Source: JBBSAT01 sp046351235
GTDB taxonomy: Bacteria > Myxococcota_A > Polyangia > Polyangiales > Sandaracinaceae
DNA length: 64,000 bases
NCBI GenBank assembly: GCA_046351235.1
Contig: JAXLYV010000009.1
Location: 62,001-126,000 of the forward strand
Direction: 5' to 3'
Each line of letters starts with the position of its first letter. Position 1 is the first letter of the stretch. Shown here piece after piece: positions 16,192-24,684 of the stretch. The position numbers and the translations under genes were made by a program. The notes beneath the pieces were generated by a model, which worked only from the letters and a program-made list of their open reading frames with translations, ran no database searches and was not told where the DNA came from.

Positions 16192-17729
16192 GCATCTACA
16201 CCGGCGCGCACGTGACCGAGGACCGCACGATCGAGTGCGACGTCTGCATCGTCGGCACGGGCGCGGGCGGCTCGGTCGTGGCCGAGCGCCTGACGGCCGC
16301 CGGCAAGCGCGTGGTGATGCTCGAGGACGGCGGCTTCCACGAGAGCCGCACCTTCGATCTCACCGAGCGCAACATGTTCCCGCGCCTCTACCAGGAGGGC
16401 GGCGGCCGCGCGACGGTCGACCAGAGCATGGCGATCCTCCAGGGGCGCGCGGTGGGCGGCACCACCGTCGTCAACTGGACGACGTGCTTCCGCACGCCCG
16501 AGCGCGTGATGCAGTACTGGGCCGAGCACCACGGCGTCGAGGGGCTCGATCACGCCGCGCTCGTGCCGCACTGGGAGCGCATCGAGGCGCGTCTGAACGT
16601 CGTGCAGATGCGCCTCGACCAGGTGAACCGCAACAACCTCGTCACCTGGCGCGGCCTCGAGGCGCTCGGCTGGCACAAGGATCTGCTCTTCCGCAACGTG
16701 AAGAACTGCGCGCACTCCGGCTACTGCGGGATGGGCTGCGCGATCGACGCCAAGCAGAGCATGCTGGTCACGTTCCTTCCCGACGCCGTGCGCGGCGGCG
16801 CCGACGTGTACGCGAACGCGTGGGTCGAGCGCATCGAGGTCGACGGTCGCCACGGCCGCGCCGTGGTCGCGCGCGTGCGCGATCCGCGGACCGATCGCCT
16901 CACGAGCCACACGATCACGGTACGCGCCGCGGCCACGGTGCTCGCCGGCGGTGCGATCAACACGCCCGCGATCCTCCTGCGCTCGGGGATCGATCCGAGC
17001 GGGCGCACCGGCAAGCGCACGTTCTTCCATCCGGCGATCGGCGGCGTCGGCGTGCACGCCGAGCACGTGCATCCGTTCGTCGGCTCGCCGCAGTACGTCT
17101 ACTCGGACGAGTTCGTCCAGCGTGAGGACGGGATGTCGTTCCTGCTCGAGGGGGCGCCGATGTTCCCGATGTCGATGGGCAGCCTCGGCACCGGCCTCGG
17201 CGCCGAGCGGCAGGCGATGCTCGAGCTCTTGCCCTACAGCTCGCTCACGGGCGCGCTCTGTCACGACGGGTTCGATCTGGACGATCCCGACGAGGGCGCG
17301 ACGATCACGGTCGCCCCCGACGGTCGCCCGCAGATCGACTACGCGTGGACGCCGCGGCTGAGCGAGGGCCTGCGCGCGGCGACGGCGGCGGTGCTGCGCA
17401 TCCAGCTCGCAGCCGGCGCGCGCCAGGCCTTCACGGTCCACGGCGTGTACGTGACGAGCGACGATCAGATCGATCCGATGCTCGAGCGCGTCGAGTTCGC
17501 GCCGGGCCGCGTGCCGGTGTTCGTGGCGCACTGCATGGGCGGCTGCGCGATGGGCACCGATCCGGCGCGGAGCGTGGTGGACTCGCGGACGCTGCGGCAT
17601 CACGCGCTCGACGACGTGTTCGTGATCGACGGCTCGGTGTTCCCGACCTCGTGCAGCGTGAACCCGCAGATCTCGATCTACGGCCTCGCGAGCTGGGGCG
17701 CCGAGCACGTGCGGGAGATGCTCGGATGA
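16188..17729 (+). CDS. GMC family FAD-dependent oxidoreductase (dehydrogenase catalytic subunit)
   Basis: 513 residues from the GTG that overlaps the previous stop. The FAD-binding Rossmann motif 'VGTGAGGSVVAERL' lies near residues 22-35, followed by 'LEDGG'. A Cys-rich segment ('CAHSGYCGMGC') is typical of the three-subunit dehydrogenase branch. The C-terminal GMC signature has the putative catalytic His448 ('HCMGGCAMGTDP') and Asn492 ('SVNPQISIYGLASW'). It likely oxidises an alcohol or sugar in the periplasm and passes electrons to the cytochrome c encoded next. It has no signal of its own, consistent with export on its Tat partner. The stop overlaps the next start (ATGA). Confidence 0.9.
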   Translation: MSIYTGAHVTEDRTIECDVCIVGTGAGGSVVAERLTAAGKRVVMLEDGGFHESRTFDLTERNMFPRLYQEGGGRATVDQSMAILQGRAVGGTTVVNWTTCFRTPERVMQYWAEHHGVEGLDHAALVPHWERIEARLNVVQMRLDQVNRNNLVTWRGLEALGWHKDLLFRNVKNCAHSGYCGMGCAIDAKQSMLVTFLPDAVRGGADVYANAWVERIEVDGRHGRAVVARVRDPRTDRLTSHTITVRAAATVLAGGAINTPAILLRSGIDPSGRTGKRTFFHPAIGGVGVHAEHVHPFVGSPQYVYSDEFVQREDGMSFLLEGAPMFPMSMGSLGTGLGAERQAMLELLPYSSLTGALCHDGFDLDDPDEGATITVAPDGRPQIDYAWTPRLSEGLRAATAAVLRIQLAAGARQAFTVHGVYVTSDDQIDPMLERVEFAPGRVPVFVAHCMGGCAMGTDPARSVVDSRTLRHHALDDVFVIDGSVFPTSCSVNPQISIYGLASWGAEHVREMLG

Positions 17730-18166
17730 GCCGCGCGGAGGTCACGGTGCTCGCGGCGATCGCGCTCGCGCTCGCCGGCTGCGTGTCGGCGCCCGACCAC
17801 GATCCTTCGCAGTGGCCGCTCTCGCGCGTGGAGCTCGAGCGCCAGATCCCGACCGACGATCCGGCCGAAGAGACCTACCGATCGCACTGCATCGCGTGCC
17901 ACGGCGTCGACGGCCGCGGCGCCGGCGCGCGCACGGGCGCCGACTTCACTTCGCGGGAGGGCCCGCTCACGCGTCCGGACGACGAGCTCTTGGTCTCGAT
18001 CCTCGACGGCCGCACCGGCGACATCGGCACGATGCCCGCGCATCGAGGGATCCTGGGCGAGGAGCGCAGCCGCGCCGTGCTCGCCTACGTGCGCACGCAC
18101 TTCGGAGCCGACGTGCCGATCGCGCCCGCGCCGGCCCCCGAGGACGGCGGCGTCGACGCGCCGTGA
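17726..18166 (+). CDS. Lipoprotein c-type cytochrome, electron acceptor of the GMC dehydrogenase
   Basis: 146 residues. Lipobox 'LALAGC' (Cys19) predicts a lipid anchor. Single haem site C55-IA-C58-H59 with a likely Met103 axial ligand ('DIGTMPAHRG') defines a class I mono-haem cytochrome c. It starts inside the stop codon of the FAD subunit, so the two are made together. The likely role is to move electrons from the dehydrogenase to the respiratory chain. The C-terminus is a short Pro/Ala/Asp tail. Confidence 0.85.
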   Translation: MSRAEVTVLAAIALALAGCVSAPDHDPSQWPLSRVELERQIPTDDPAEETYRSHCIACHGVDGRGAGARTGADFTSREGPLTRPDDELLVSILDGRTGDIGTMPAHRGILGEERSRAVLAYVRTHFGADVPIAPAPAPEDGGVDAP

Positions 18167-18168
18167 GC

Positions 18169-18534
18169 ATGCCCGCGCCGAGCCCTGTTCGCGGTGAGCT
18201 CTACTGGATCGCGCCCGACGACTCGCGCGGCCCGGCGCCGAGCTACTCGCATCCGCACGTCGTCGTGCAGGAAGACGTCTTCAACCGCTCGCGCATCGCG
18301 ACGGTCGTCGTCTGCGCGCTGACGACGAACCTCGCCAAGGCGAGCGAGCCGGGGAACGTGCTCCTCGATCCGGGCGAGGGAGATCTTCCCAGGCAGAGCG
18401 TCGTCGTCGTGTCGCAGATCTCGTCGGTCGAGAAGACGCGGCTGGGAACGCGGATCGGCGCGCTCTCCGATGCGCGCGTCGAGCAGATCCTCGACGGGCT
18501 GCGCTTTCTCCAGCGCGCGTTCTACCCGCGTTGA
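18169..18534 (+). CDS. PemK/MazF-like toxin-family protein, apparently without antitoxin
   Basis: 121 residues from ATG 18169. A GTG at 18163 that overlaps the cytochrome stop (GTGA) is an equally possible start and would continue the operon's coupling pattern. The protein has the MazF/PemK fold signature: 'VRGELYWI', 'HPHVVVQEDVFN', 'TVVVCALTTNL', 'LPRQSVVVVSQISSVEK'. It ends with a helix like the family's last one. Family members are mRNA-cutting toxins of type II toxin-antitoxin pairs. No small antitoxin-like ORF lies next to it on either side. It may be orphaned, domesticated, or neutralised from elsewhere. Confidence 0.75.
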   Translation: MPAPSPVRGELYWIAPDDSRGPAPSYSHPHVVVQEDVFNRSRIATVVVCALTTNLAKASEPGNVLLDPGEGDLPRQSVVVVSQISSVEKTRLGTRIGALSDARVEQILDGLRFLQRAFYPR

Positions 18535-18711
18535 AACGCGGGCGAGACAGCGTGGACCACGATTTTAGACGCGCTTAAGTCGCGCCTTCCTCTGGATCGT
18601 CCAGTCTCGCAGGGGGTAGCGCGCGCCCGACGCGCGACCGCGACCCGAACGGTCGCTCCGATCGCGTCGCATGGATGCGGCGCTCGGCAGGGCTCTCGCC
18701 ACGGAAGTCTC

Positions 18712-21084
18712 ATGTCGTACCTCGCGCTCCTCCGCCGCACCGCACTTCTTCTTCCTCTCGCTCCGCTCGCGCTCGCGGTCGTGACGCTCGTGGCCTCGAC
18801 GCCGGGATGCGCGAGCCCCAACGGCAACAGCTCCAGAGATGCCGGTGGAGCCGACGCTCGGCCTGCGAGCGACTCGGGAGGGATCGACTCGGGGACCCGC
18901 GATACCGGCCCGTACGACGCCGGCGTCGACGCCGTGGTGCCGCTCGATGGGGGCCGTGGCGACGCGTGCGTTCCGGGCGCCACGTGCAGCACGGGCGATC
19001 CGTGCACCACCGGCGTGACCGACTGTTCCTCGGGCGCGCCGGTCTGCACGGCGACGGGCCCGGCGCCCGCCGGCGCGACGTGCACCGACGGGACGTGCGA
19101 TGGCGCGGGTCACTGCATCGTCTGCACGCCGGGCGCGTCGTGTACGCCGGCCGAGGCCTGCCACGAAGGAAGCACGACGTGCGAGCAGGGCGTCGCGACC
19201 TGCGTCGCCGGAGCGCTGAGCCCACCGGGCACGGCGTGCTCCGGAGGCACCTGCGATGCGAGCGGCCACTGCGGGTGCGTGGCCGGCAGCGCGTGTGATC
19301 CGAGCGAAGAGTGCCGCACGGGCACGTCCGCGTGCGGGCCGGACGGCGTCGTGATGTGCAGCGCGACGGGCAACGAGCCCGCGGGCACCGCGTGCACCGG
19401 CGGCGTGTGTGATGGCGCCGGCGCCTGCGTGCCCTGCGTCGCGGGAGAGGCGTGTACGCCTCCGAGCGCGTGCGACAGCGGTCGCATCGAGTGCACGAGC
19501 GGCGCTCCCGTGTGCGTGGTCGCGAGCCACCTGCCCGCGGGGGTCTCGTGCCCGACCGGCGTCTGCGACGGAAGTGGGACGTGCAATGCATGCACGGCGG
19601 GCGAGCCGTGCAGGACCAGCGAGCCGTGCACGACGGCCACGATCGACTGCTCGACGGGCGCGCCCGTGTGCAACGTCGTCGGGCTCGTCGCCGCCGGCAC
19701 CTCGTGTCCTGGGGGCGTCTGCAGTGGCGCGGGGGCGTGCGTTCCGTGCGCTGCGGGCGCTTCGTGCAGCACCGGCGACCCGTGCACGACCGGCGCGCTC
19801 GCGTGCTCCACGGGCGCCCCCGTCTGCACGGTGAGCGGCAACGCGCCGGCCGGCACCTCGTGTCCCGGTGGCGTGTGCAACGGCAGCGGCGCCTGCACGC
19901 CGTGCTCGACGGGGGCCTCGTGCAGCACGGGCAACGCGTGCACGACGGGCGCGATCGCGTGCGGGAGCGGCGCTCCGATGTGCGTGGCGAGCGGCAACGC
20001 GCCCGCGGGCACCTCGTGTCCCGGTGGCGTGTGCAACGGCAGTGGCGCCTGCACGCCGTGCTCGCCCGGGGCGTCGTGCTCGACGGGCAACGCGTGCACG
20101 ACGGGCGCGATCGCGTGCGGGAGCGGCGCTCCGATGTGCGTGGCGAGCGGCAACGTGACGGCGGGCACGCCGTGCCCCGGTGGCGTGTGCAACGGCAGCG
20201 GCGCCTGCACGCCGTGCTCGCCCGGGGCGTCGTGCTCGACGGGCAACGCCTGCACGACGGGAGCGATCCAGTGCGGTTCGGGCGCGCCTTCGTGCGCGTT
20301 CTCGGCCAACGCCCCGCCGGGCACGCCGTGCCCGGGCGGCATGTGCAATGGAAGTGGCACCTGTCTCGCGAGCTGCACCGGCACGCCGTGGGGCACCGTT
20401 CCGAGCGGCTACTCGAACGTGGCTTATCAGTCGTCGTCGCCCTCGGGCGCGTGCGTGGCCGAGACCCGCACGTGCACGAACGGGACGATGAGCGGCAGCT
20501 TCACGGCGACGTCGTGCACGCCCGGCTGCACGGGCACGCCGTGGGGCGACGTGCCGAGCGGCTACTCCAACACCGCGTACCTCTCCGCGAGCCCAGGCGG
20601 TCCTTGCTACGGACAGACCCGCACGTGCACGAGCGGCACGCTCAGCGGCAGCTACACGGCCGCGAGCTGCACCCCCGGGCCGAGCCCCGCGTGCCGCATC
20701 ACGCTCACGGCGGGCGGTCTCGGCGGCGGCGGGCCTCCGGGCGGCCCCTACAGCCTCTCGCTCGGCTGGGGCGTGAGCGTCGCCAACACCTATGGTCTGT
20801 CGGCGTGCGGCGTGACCGTGACACCGAGCGAGTCGGGGCTCTCGGCGTACAGCGGGCCAGTCTACTCGATCGCGGCGGGCGCATCGGGAGGCGAAGGACC
20901 CTTCAAGAACGTCAGCACCTCCTCGCTGCCGTACTCGGTCGGCATCTCCGCGAGCTCGGTCGTGTGCCCGGCCGGCACCTCGCAGGTCGCGGGGCCCACG
21001 TCGGCGTCCTGCGCGATGACGCTGCAAGCCAACGGAACGCAGGTGAACGGCTGCAGCGGCTCGGTCACGATCGACTGCCGCTGA
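18712..21084 (+). CDS. Cys-rich tandem-repeat surface lipoprotein
   Basis: 790 residues of unknown function. The N-terminal signal ends in 'STPGC', a plausible lipobox, followed by an Asp/Gly/Ser spacer ('DSGGIDSGTRDTG'). From about residue 85 to 550 there are nine Cys-rich units of roughly 45-52 residues, pattern C-x-x-G-x-x-C-S-T-G-x-x-C-T-T-G-x-x-x-C. Two 'CTGTPWG.VPSGYSN' units follow, then a C-terminal beta-rich domain with paired cysteines. The many cysteines should form disulfides outside the cell. The repeat DNA is a 156-bp tandem array in its central part. An adhesive or matrix protein is a guess from architecture only. Confidence 0.75.
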   Translation: MSYLALLRRTALLLPLAPLALAVVTLVASTPGCASPNGNSSRDAGGADARPASDSGGIDSGTRDTGPYDAGVDAVVPLDGGRGDACVPGATCSTGDPCTTGVTDCSSGAPVCTATGPAPAGATCTDGTCDGAGHCIVCTPGASCTPAEACHEGSTTCEQGVATCVAGALSPPGTACSGGTCDASGHCGCVAGSACDPSEECRTGTSACGPDGVVMCSATGNEPAGTACTGGVCDGAGACVPCVAGEACTPPSACDSGRIECTSGAPVCVVASHLPAGVSCPTGVCDGSGTCNACTAGEPCRTSEPCTTATIDCSTGAPVCNVVGLVAAGTSCPGGVCSGAGACVPCAAGASCSTGDPCTTGALACSTGAPVCTVSGNAPAGTSCPGGVCNGSGACTPCSTGASCSTGNACTTGAIACGSGAPMCVASGNAPAGTSCPGGVCNGSGACTPCSPGASCSTGNACTTGAIACGSGAPMCVASGNVTAGTPCPGGVCNGSGACTPCSPGASCSTGNACTTGAIQCGSGAPSCAFSANAPPGTPCPGGMCNGSGTCLASCTGTPWGTVPSGYSNVAYQSSSPSGACVAETRTCTNGTMSGSFTATSCTPGCTGTPWGDVPSGYSNTAYLSASPGGPCYGQTRTCTSGTLSGSYTAASCTPGPSPACRITLTAGGLGGGGPPGGPYSLSLGWGVSVANTYGLSACGVTVTPSESGLSAYSGPVYSIAAGASGGEGPFKNVSTSSLPYSVGISASSVVCPAGTSQVAGPTSASCAMTLQANGTQVNGCSGSVTIDCR
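19726..20349 (+). repeat. 156-bp in-frame tandem repeats
   Basis: Four successive units of exactly 156 bp (phase marks at 19726, 19882, 20038, 20194, 20350) encode 52-residue Cys-rich modules. The last units are nearly identical in DNA, which points to recent duplication. Confidence 0.9.
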
Positions 21085-21110
21085 GCGCGGGCACGGACCT
21101 ACTCGCGCGC

Positions 21111-21139
21111 TTGCAGATCGCGCGCGAGCGGCCGACAGT
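21111..21139 (+). promoter_or_regulatory. Leaderless-type promoter
   Basis: TTGCAG, 17 bp, GACAGT, then 6 nt to ATG 21146. Confidence 0.5.
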
Positions 21140-21145
21140 GCCGGC

Positions 21146-21856
21146 ATGCCGCCGCGCTACGTGCGATTCGAGAAGAAGACGTCCCGTGGCGTGCTCGCGC
21201 ACGACGTCGCGATCGACGGCCTGATCCTTCGGCAGCGCTCGCGTCGCGGCGAGAACGCGAAGACGGGGCGCGTGGGCGGCGGCCGCCAGAGCAGCACGTC
21301 GACCTTCCGGACCGAGGCCGCGGTCCGTGCTGCGTTCGATGCGCGCGTGAAGGCGCTCCTCGCCGAGCGCTTCGTCCAGGTCGGCGGCCCCGAGATCTCG
21401 GCCGCGCCGGCCCCGCGTCCGGCGAAGAAGCGCGCGTCCCTCGCTCGGACCGGCGTGCGGCCGGCCACGAGCGAGGCGGCGCTCGATGCGTTCGAGGCCG
21501 CGCACGGCGTGCGGCTCCCGGTCGGCTATCGGCGCTTCGTCACGAAGCACGGTGGCGGCACGTGGCTCGGCTTCGTGCGTCTGCATGCTCCGGGCCCGCG
21601 CGGGCGCGTGCGGCTCGAGACCCTCGCTCGCCGCTCGCCGCCAGGCTACCTCGCGTTCGCCGACACTGGTGGCGGAGACCTCTTCCTCTGGCGACTTCCC
21701 TCGAGCACGGTGCACTACCTCGCGCGCGGCAGTGAGCGCCCGCGGCGGGTCGCGGCCGACTTCGACGCGCTGGTGCGCGGGCTCACCACGAGCCAGCGCT
21801 TCGTCGATCGGCTCTTCGTCGGGCTCGACGTCGATCCGACGTTCGTCGCCCGCTGA
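21146..21856 (+). CDS. WGR domain - SMI1/KNR4 (SUKH) domain protein
   Basis: 236 residues in two parts. Residues 1-85 look like a WGR domain ('YVRFEKKTSRGVLAHDVAI', 'KTGRVGGGRQSSTSTFRTEAAVRAAFDARVKALLAERF'-type pattern), a module linked to nucleic-acid binding in PARPs and bacterial proteins. After a basic linker, residues 110-236 resemble a SUKH/SMI1-KNR4 domain ('ALDAFEAAHGVRLPVGYRRFVTKHGGG'), common in immunity proteins of bacterial toxin systems. No toxin is adjacent, so the role is open. Its stop is 3 nt from the stop of the convergent next gene. Confidence 0.65.
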   Translation: MPPRYVRFEKKTSRGVLAHDVAIDGLILRQRSRRGENAKTGRVGGGRQSSTSTFRTEAAVRAAFDARVKALLAERFVQVGGPEISAAPAPRPAKKRASLARTGVRPATSEAALDAFEAAHGVRLPVGYRRFVTKHGGGTWLGFVRLHAPGPRGRVRLETLARRSPPGYLAFADTGGGDLFLWRLPSSTVHYLARGSERPRRVAADFDALVRGLTTSQRFVDRLFVGLDVDPTFVAR

Positions 21857-21859
21857 AGG

Positions 21860-22579
21860 TCAGCCTCCAGGCCCGCGCACGGCCTCGAGCGCGGCGAGCG
21901 CTCGCCGCACCGAGAGGGCGAGCCGCCGGTGCCCATCGAGCGCGCGGAGCGACTCGACCCAGCGAGGCTCGCCACTCGATTCCGCCGCGTGGTGTGCGAG
22001 GTAGAACAGCACGTCCTTCGCGAGCTCCGCGCCGGTCTCGGTCGCCGCGCTCTCGCGCGCGAGCAGGTGCCCCACGCGATCGAAGGCCGTCTCCGGCGCG
22101 AGCTCGAACTGCCCGGCGACCGCGGCGGCGAGGGGCGAGGGGTGGTGCGCGTCCCAACGAAGGGCTCCTGCCGCGAGCGCTTCGTCGAGCTGCTTGGCCT
22201 GTCGTGCCGTGCGATCGCCCATCTTCTCGAGGCCCTTCCGCGCGAGCGCCGAGAGCGCCGGCGCGCCGCGCCCCGCCCAGAGGCGGTGCAGCGAGGGCCT
22301 CGCCTTCTGGAATCGGTCCTTCGTCGCTGCTTCGACGAGCCACGTCACGAGGCGCTCGTCCGCGACGCGCAGCATCCCGTTCGAGTCGGAGGACGCCGCG
22401 CGCTCGAGCAGCGCTGCGCGCTCGGCGGCGCTCGCGAGATCGGGGCGCGTCCGGAGCGCGCTCAGGTCCTCGGCCGAGAGGGTGCGCTGCGCCGCGAAGA
22501 GCTGCGCGAGCAGCGCATCGAGGGGCACGCGATCGAGGTCGCTCTCGCGCGGCTCCGAGGGCGGGTGACTCTCGTCCAC
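21860..22579 (-). CDS. Helical protein of unknown function
   Basis: 239 residues from GTG 22579, chosen because a -10-like TACGCT lies exactly 6 nt upstream and the predicted protein-like sequence begins there. The upstream extension in the same frame is low-complexity and Ser/Arg-rich. The protein is Ala/Leu/Arg-rich and all-helical in appearance ('RAALLERAASSD', 'LVTWLVEAATKDRFQKARPSLHRLW', 'LAKDVLFYLAHHAAE'), somewhat like HEAT-type repeat proteins. No signal peptide or membrane helix is visible. It is divergent from the next gene with a 28-bp gap, so they may share a control region. I do not recognise the family. Confidence 0.6.
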   Translation of the reverse strand: MDESHPPSEPRESDLDRVPLDALLAQLFAAQRTLSAEDLSALRTRPDLASAAERAALLERAASSDSNGMLRVADERLVTWLVEAATKDRFQKARPSLHRLWAGRGAPALSALARKGLEKMGDRTARQAKQLDEALAAGALRWDAHHPSPLAAAVAGQFELAPETAFDRVGHLLARESAATETGAELAKDVLFYLAHHAAESSGEPRWVESLRALDGHRRLALSVRRALAALEAVRGPGG

Positions 22580-22585
22580 GAGAAG

Positions 22586-22591
22586 AGCGTA
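22586..22591 (-). promoter_or_regulatory. -10-like box of a leaderless promoter (minus strand)
   Basis: TACGCT on the minus strand, 6 nt before the GTG start at 22579. It is the same hexamer, at the same distance, as the one before 45286. Confidence 0.4.
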
Positions 22592-22607
22592 GCGGAGCGC
22601 GCGATGC

Positions 22608-23357
22608 GTGTGCGATCTCGCGGTGGCCGCCAAGCACGCGCACGACTGGGCGGCCTGTCGTGAGGCGTGCCTTCGCGCGCGCTCGCTGCGTGGGGAGACG
22701 CGCGATCCGGGCGTGCACTGGAACCTCGGGGTCGCCGGCACCGCGCTGGGCGACTGGGAGGCCGCGCGCCTCGGCTGGGCGGGATGCGGGATCGCGCTGC
22801 CGGCAGGAGATGGCCCCGTGGAGATGGCTCTCGGCCTCACGCCGATCCGGATCGGTCCACCCGATGCGCAAGAGGTGGTGTGGTGCGATCGCATCGATCC
22901 CGCGCGGGCGATCGTGACGAACATTCCGATGCTCGAGAGCGGCCATCGCTACCGCGACCTCGTGCTGCACGACGGCGAGCCGCGCGGGAAGCGCACGTGG
23001 AAGGGGCGCGAGGTCTCGGTGTTCGATGCGCTCGTGTGTCTCGAGCGCTCCCCGTTCGCCACGACGGTGGTGACGGTGCGGGTCGCCTCGGACCAGGACG
23101 TGCGTGCGCTCCGTGATCGGGTCGCGTCCGAGGGCGCCGTGGCCGAGGACTGGACGGCGTCCCTCCACTGGATGTGCCGCGCCTGCAGCGAGGGCCGGCC
23201 GCACGCCGAGCACGACCGCGAGCGGCCCCCGAGCCCGGAGCACCGCGTGGCCATCGCCTCGCGCGAGCGAATCGAGGACGAGCTGCTGCACGCGTGGGAG
23301 ACCGGCGCCGAGGGGCGCGAGGTCGTGCACATCCTGGAGGAGCCCGGGCTCGACTGA
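22608..23357 (+). CDS. Protein of unknown function (TPR-like N-terminus)
   Basis: 249 residues. GTG 22608 is the first possible start after an in-frame stop at 22590. Residues 1-55 look like a TPR pair ('AAKHAHDWAACREACLRAR', 'VHWNLGVAGTALGDWEAARLGW'). The middle ('VVWCDRIDPARAIVTNIPML', 'GHRYRDLVLHDGEPRGKRTWKGREVSVFDAL') is beta-rich and the end is acidic. No signal or membrane segment is visible. A short hairpin (AGGGCC-GCT-GGCCCT, 23366-23380) follows the stop. The family is not recognised. Confidence 0.6.
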   Translation: MCDLAVAAKHAHDWAACREACLRARSLRGETRDPGVHWNLGVAGTALGDWEAARLGWAGCGIALPAGDGPVEMALGLTPIRIGPPDAQEVVWCDRIDPARAIVTNIPMLESGHRYRDLVLHDGEPRGKRTWKGREVSVFDALVCLERSPFATTVVTVRVASDQDVRALRDRVASEGAVAEDWTASLHWMCRACSEGRPHAEHDRERPPSPEHRVAIASRERIEDELLHAWETGAEGREVVHILEEPGLD

Positions 23358-23388
23358 GGGGCGGTAGGGCCGCTGGCCCTCGGGGCGA

Positions 23389-23417
23389 TTGACAGTCGCG
23401 CGCCGCGCCGCGAGCCT
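23389..23417 (+). promoter_or_regulatory. Leaderless promoter with consensus -35
   Basis: TTGACA, 17 bp, GAGCCT, then exactly 6 nt to ATG 23424. It is the clearest example of the leaderless arrangement in the window. Confidence 0.55.
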
Positions 23418-23423
23418 GCGCGC

Positions 23424-24593
23424 ATGCTCGATCTCGCGCCGCTCGGAGTCGCTCTCTACGTGGATCGCGTGCCCACCGCGCGCGAGCTCGAGGCTGCGCT
23501 CGGGCACCCCGTCCGGGTCGTGGGCGCCGCCGATCGGCCGGAAGCGTTCGAGTGGCGCGTCGGCAGCGGCACGATGCGCGCGAACCTCTCGCACGACCCG
23601 CAGCACGTCGCCGTGCAGGCGAAGGGCATCGCCGGCTACGTGGCCTCGGCGTGCACGCTCCACGATCCCTCGCTCCTGCCTCGCGTCGAGAAGGTGCGCG
23701 CGATCCTCGGCTTGCTCGTCGAGCGCGGCCTGCCGATGCAGCCGGCGCTCGATGCGGCACGCGGGCTCGCGCAGGGGCTCGGCGCGTTCGTCTTCGCGCA
23801 GGGCGGCTTCTTCGAGGCGGAGGGGCGCCCCCTCGCCACGCCGAACGGGGCGCCGCCCGACACGCGCGACGAGGACGCCGGCGACGAGGATGGCTCGCCG
23901 GCCGGGCCGCCGAGCGCCGATCGTGTGGCGGACCGGGCGCGGGTGCTCGCGGCGCTCGCCGCCCGCGCCTTCGCCGAGCGCGAGCCGCGCGAGCAGGGCC
24001 AGCCCTGGATCGACGACTTGCGCGCCTGGCTCGTCGCGACTGGCGTGGAGCACGAGCTCGAGCCCGACGAGCGCGAGACGATGTTCTCGATCGCGCACGG
24101 GGCGCTCGGTGCGCGCGCCGCGACGAACGCCACCTGGCGTCTCGAGGGCGCCGTGGTGCTCGGGTGGGCGCTGTCCGCGATCGAGCTGCCGCCGCACGAT
24201 CGCGTCGTCGAGGTGCCGCGCCTGGCGCGCGCGCTCGGGATCCTGCAGGCGCCACCGCCGGCGATCGCCACGCCGCGTCTGCGCTCGCCCGAGGAGATCC
24301 ACGCGATGCGCGAGCGCCTCTTCTCGATCCACTGGCGCCTCGTCGACTGGCGCGTCTCGCCGAAGGCGATCGACTTCGCCGAGGTCGCGCGGAGGTCGAC
24401 CTTCGGGCTCGTCACCGACGACGCCATGCTTCTCGACGGAGATCTCGCGATCGTCGGCAGCCCGATCGCGAAAGCTCCGCGCGATGCGATCGGCATGACG
24501 GAGTCGATCGCACGCGAGCGCCACCAGGCCGGCAACTGGCTCGTGGGCGACCAGCCCGCGCAGCGCTACTCGGACGTGGGCACCGACACGTAG
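23424..24593 (+). CDS. DUF4272 domain-containing protein
   Basis: 389 residues, no signal peptide. The C-terminal two thirds match DUF4272 features: 'RARVLAALAARAFAE', a 'WRLEGAVVLGWALSAIELPP' core, 'SIHWRLVDWRV', and the closing 'ERHQAGNWLVGD'. The N-terminal 130 residues are a separate alpha/beta segment ('LGVALYVDRVPTARELEAALGHPVRVVG') seen in some family members. The biochemical role of DUF4272 is not known. It sits among other soluble unknowns (WGR-SUKH, helical, TPR-like), each with its own promoter, so an operon is unlikely. Confidence 0.75.
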   Translation: MLDLAPLGVALYVDRVPTARELEAALGHPVRVVGAADRPEAFEWRVGSGTMRANLSHDPQHVAVQAKGIAGYVASACTLHDPSLLPRVEKVRAILGLLVERGLPMQPALDAARGLAQGLGAFVFAQGGFFEAEGRPLATPNGAPPDTRDEDAGDEDGSPAGPPSADRVADRARVLAALAARAFAEREPREQGQPWIDDLRAWLVATGVEHELEPDERETMFSIAHGALGARAATNATWRLEGAVVLGWALSAIELPPHDRVVEVPRLARALGILQAPPPAIATPRLRSPEEIHAMRERLFSIHWRLVDWRVSPKAIDFAEVARRSTFGLVTDDAMLLDGDLAIVGSPIAKAPRDAIGMTESIARERHQAGNWLVGDQPAQRYSDVGTDT

Positions 24594-24649
24594 GCGAGCG
24601 CGACGGCGTGCGCGACGCCCGGGCGCCACCCTTTTCTCGGACGCCGCCC

Positions 24650-24678
24650 TTCCGCCTCGCCCGCCGCGGCCCTAGGGT
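24650..24678 (+). promoter_or_regulatory. Leaderless-type promoter
   Basis: TTCCGC, 17 bp, TAGGGT, then 6 nt to ATG 24685. The -35 match is weak. Confidence 0.4.
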
Positions 24679-24684
24679 CGCGGC

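Noticed and set aside
18100..18170. Small antitoxin gene ahead of the PemK/MazF-like gene
   Set aside because: The space is fully occupied by the cytochrome c gene, whose stop touches the toxin-family start.
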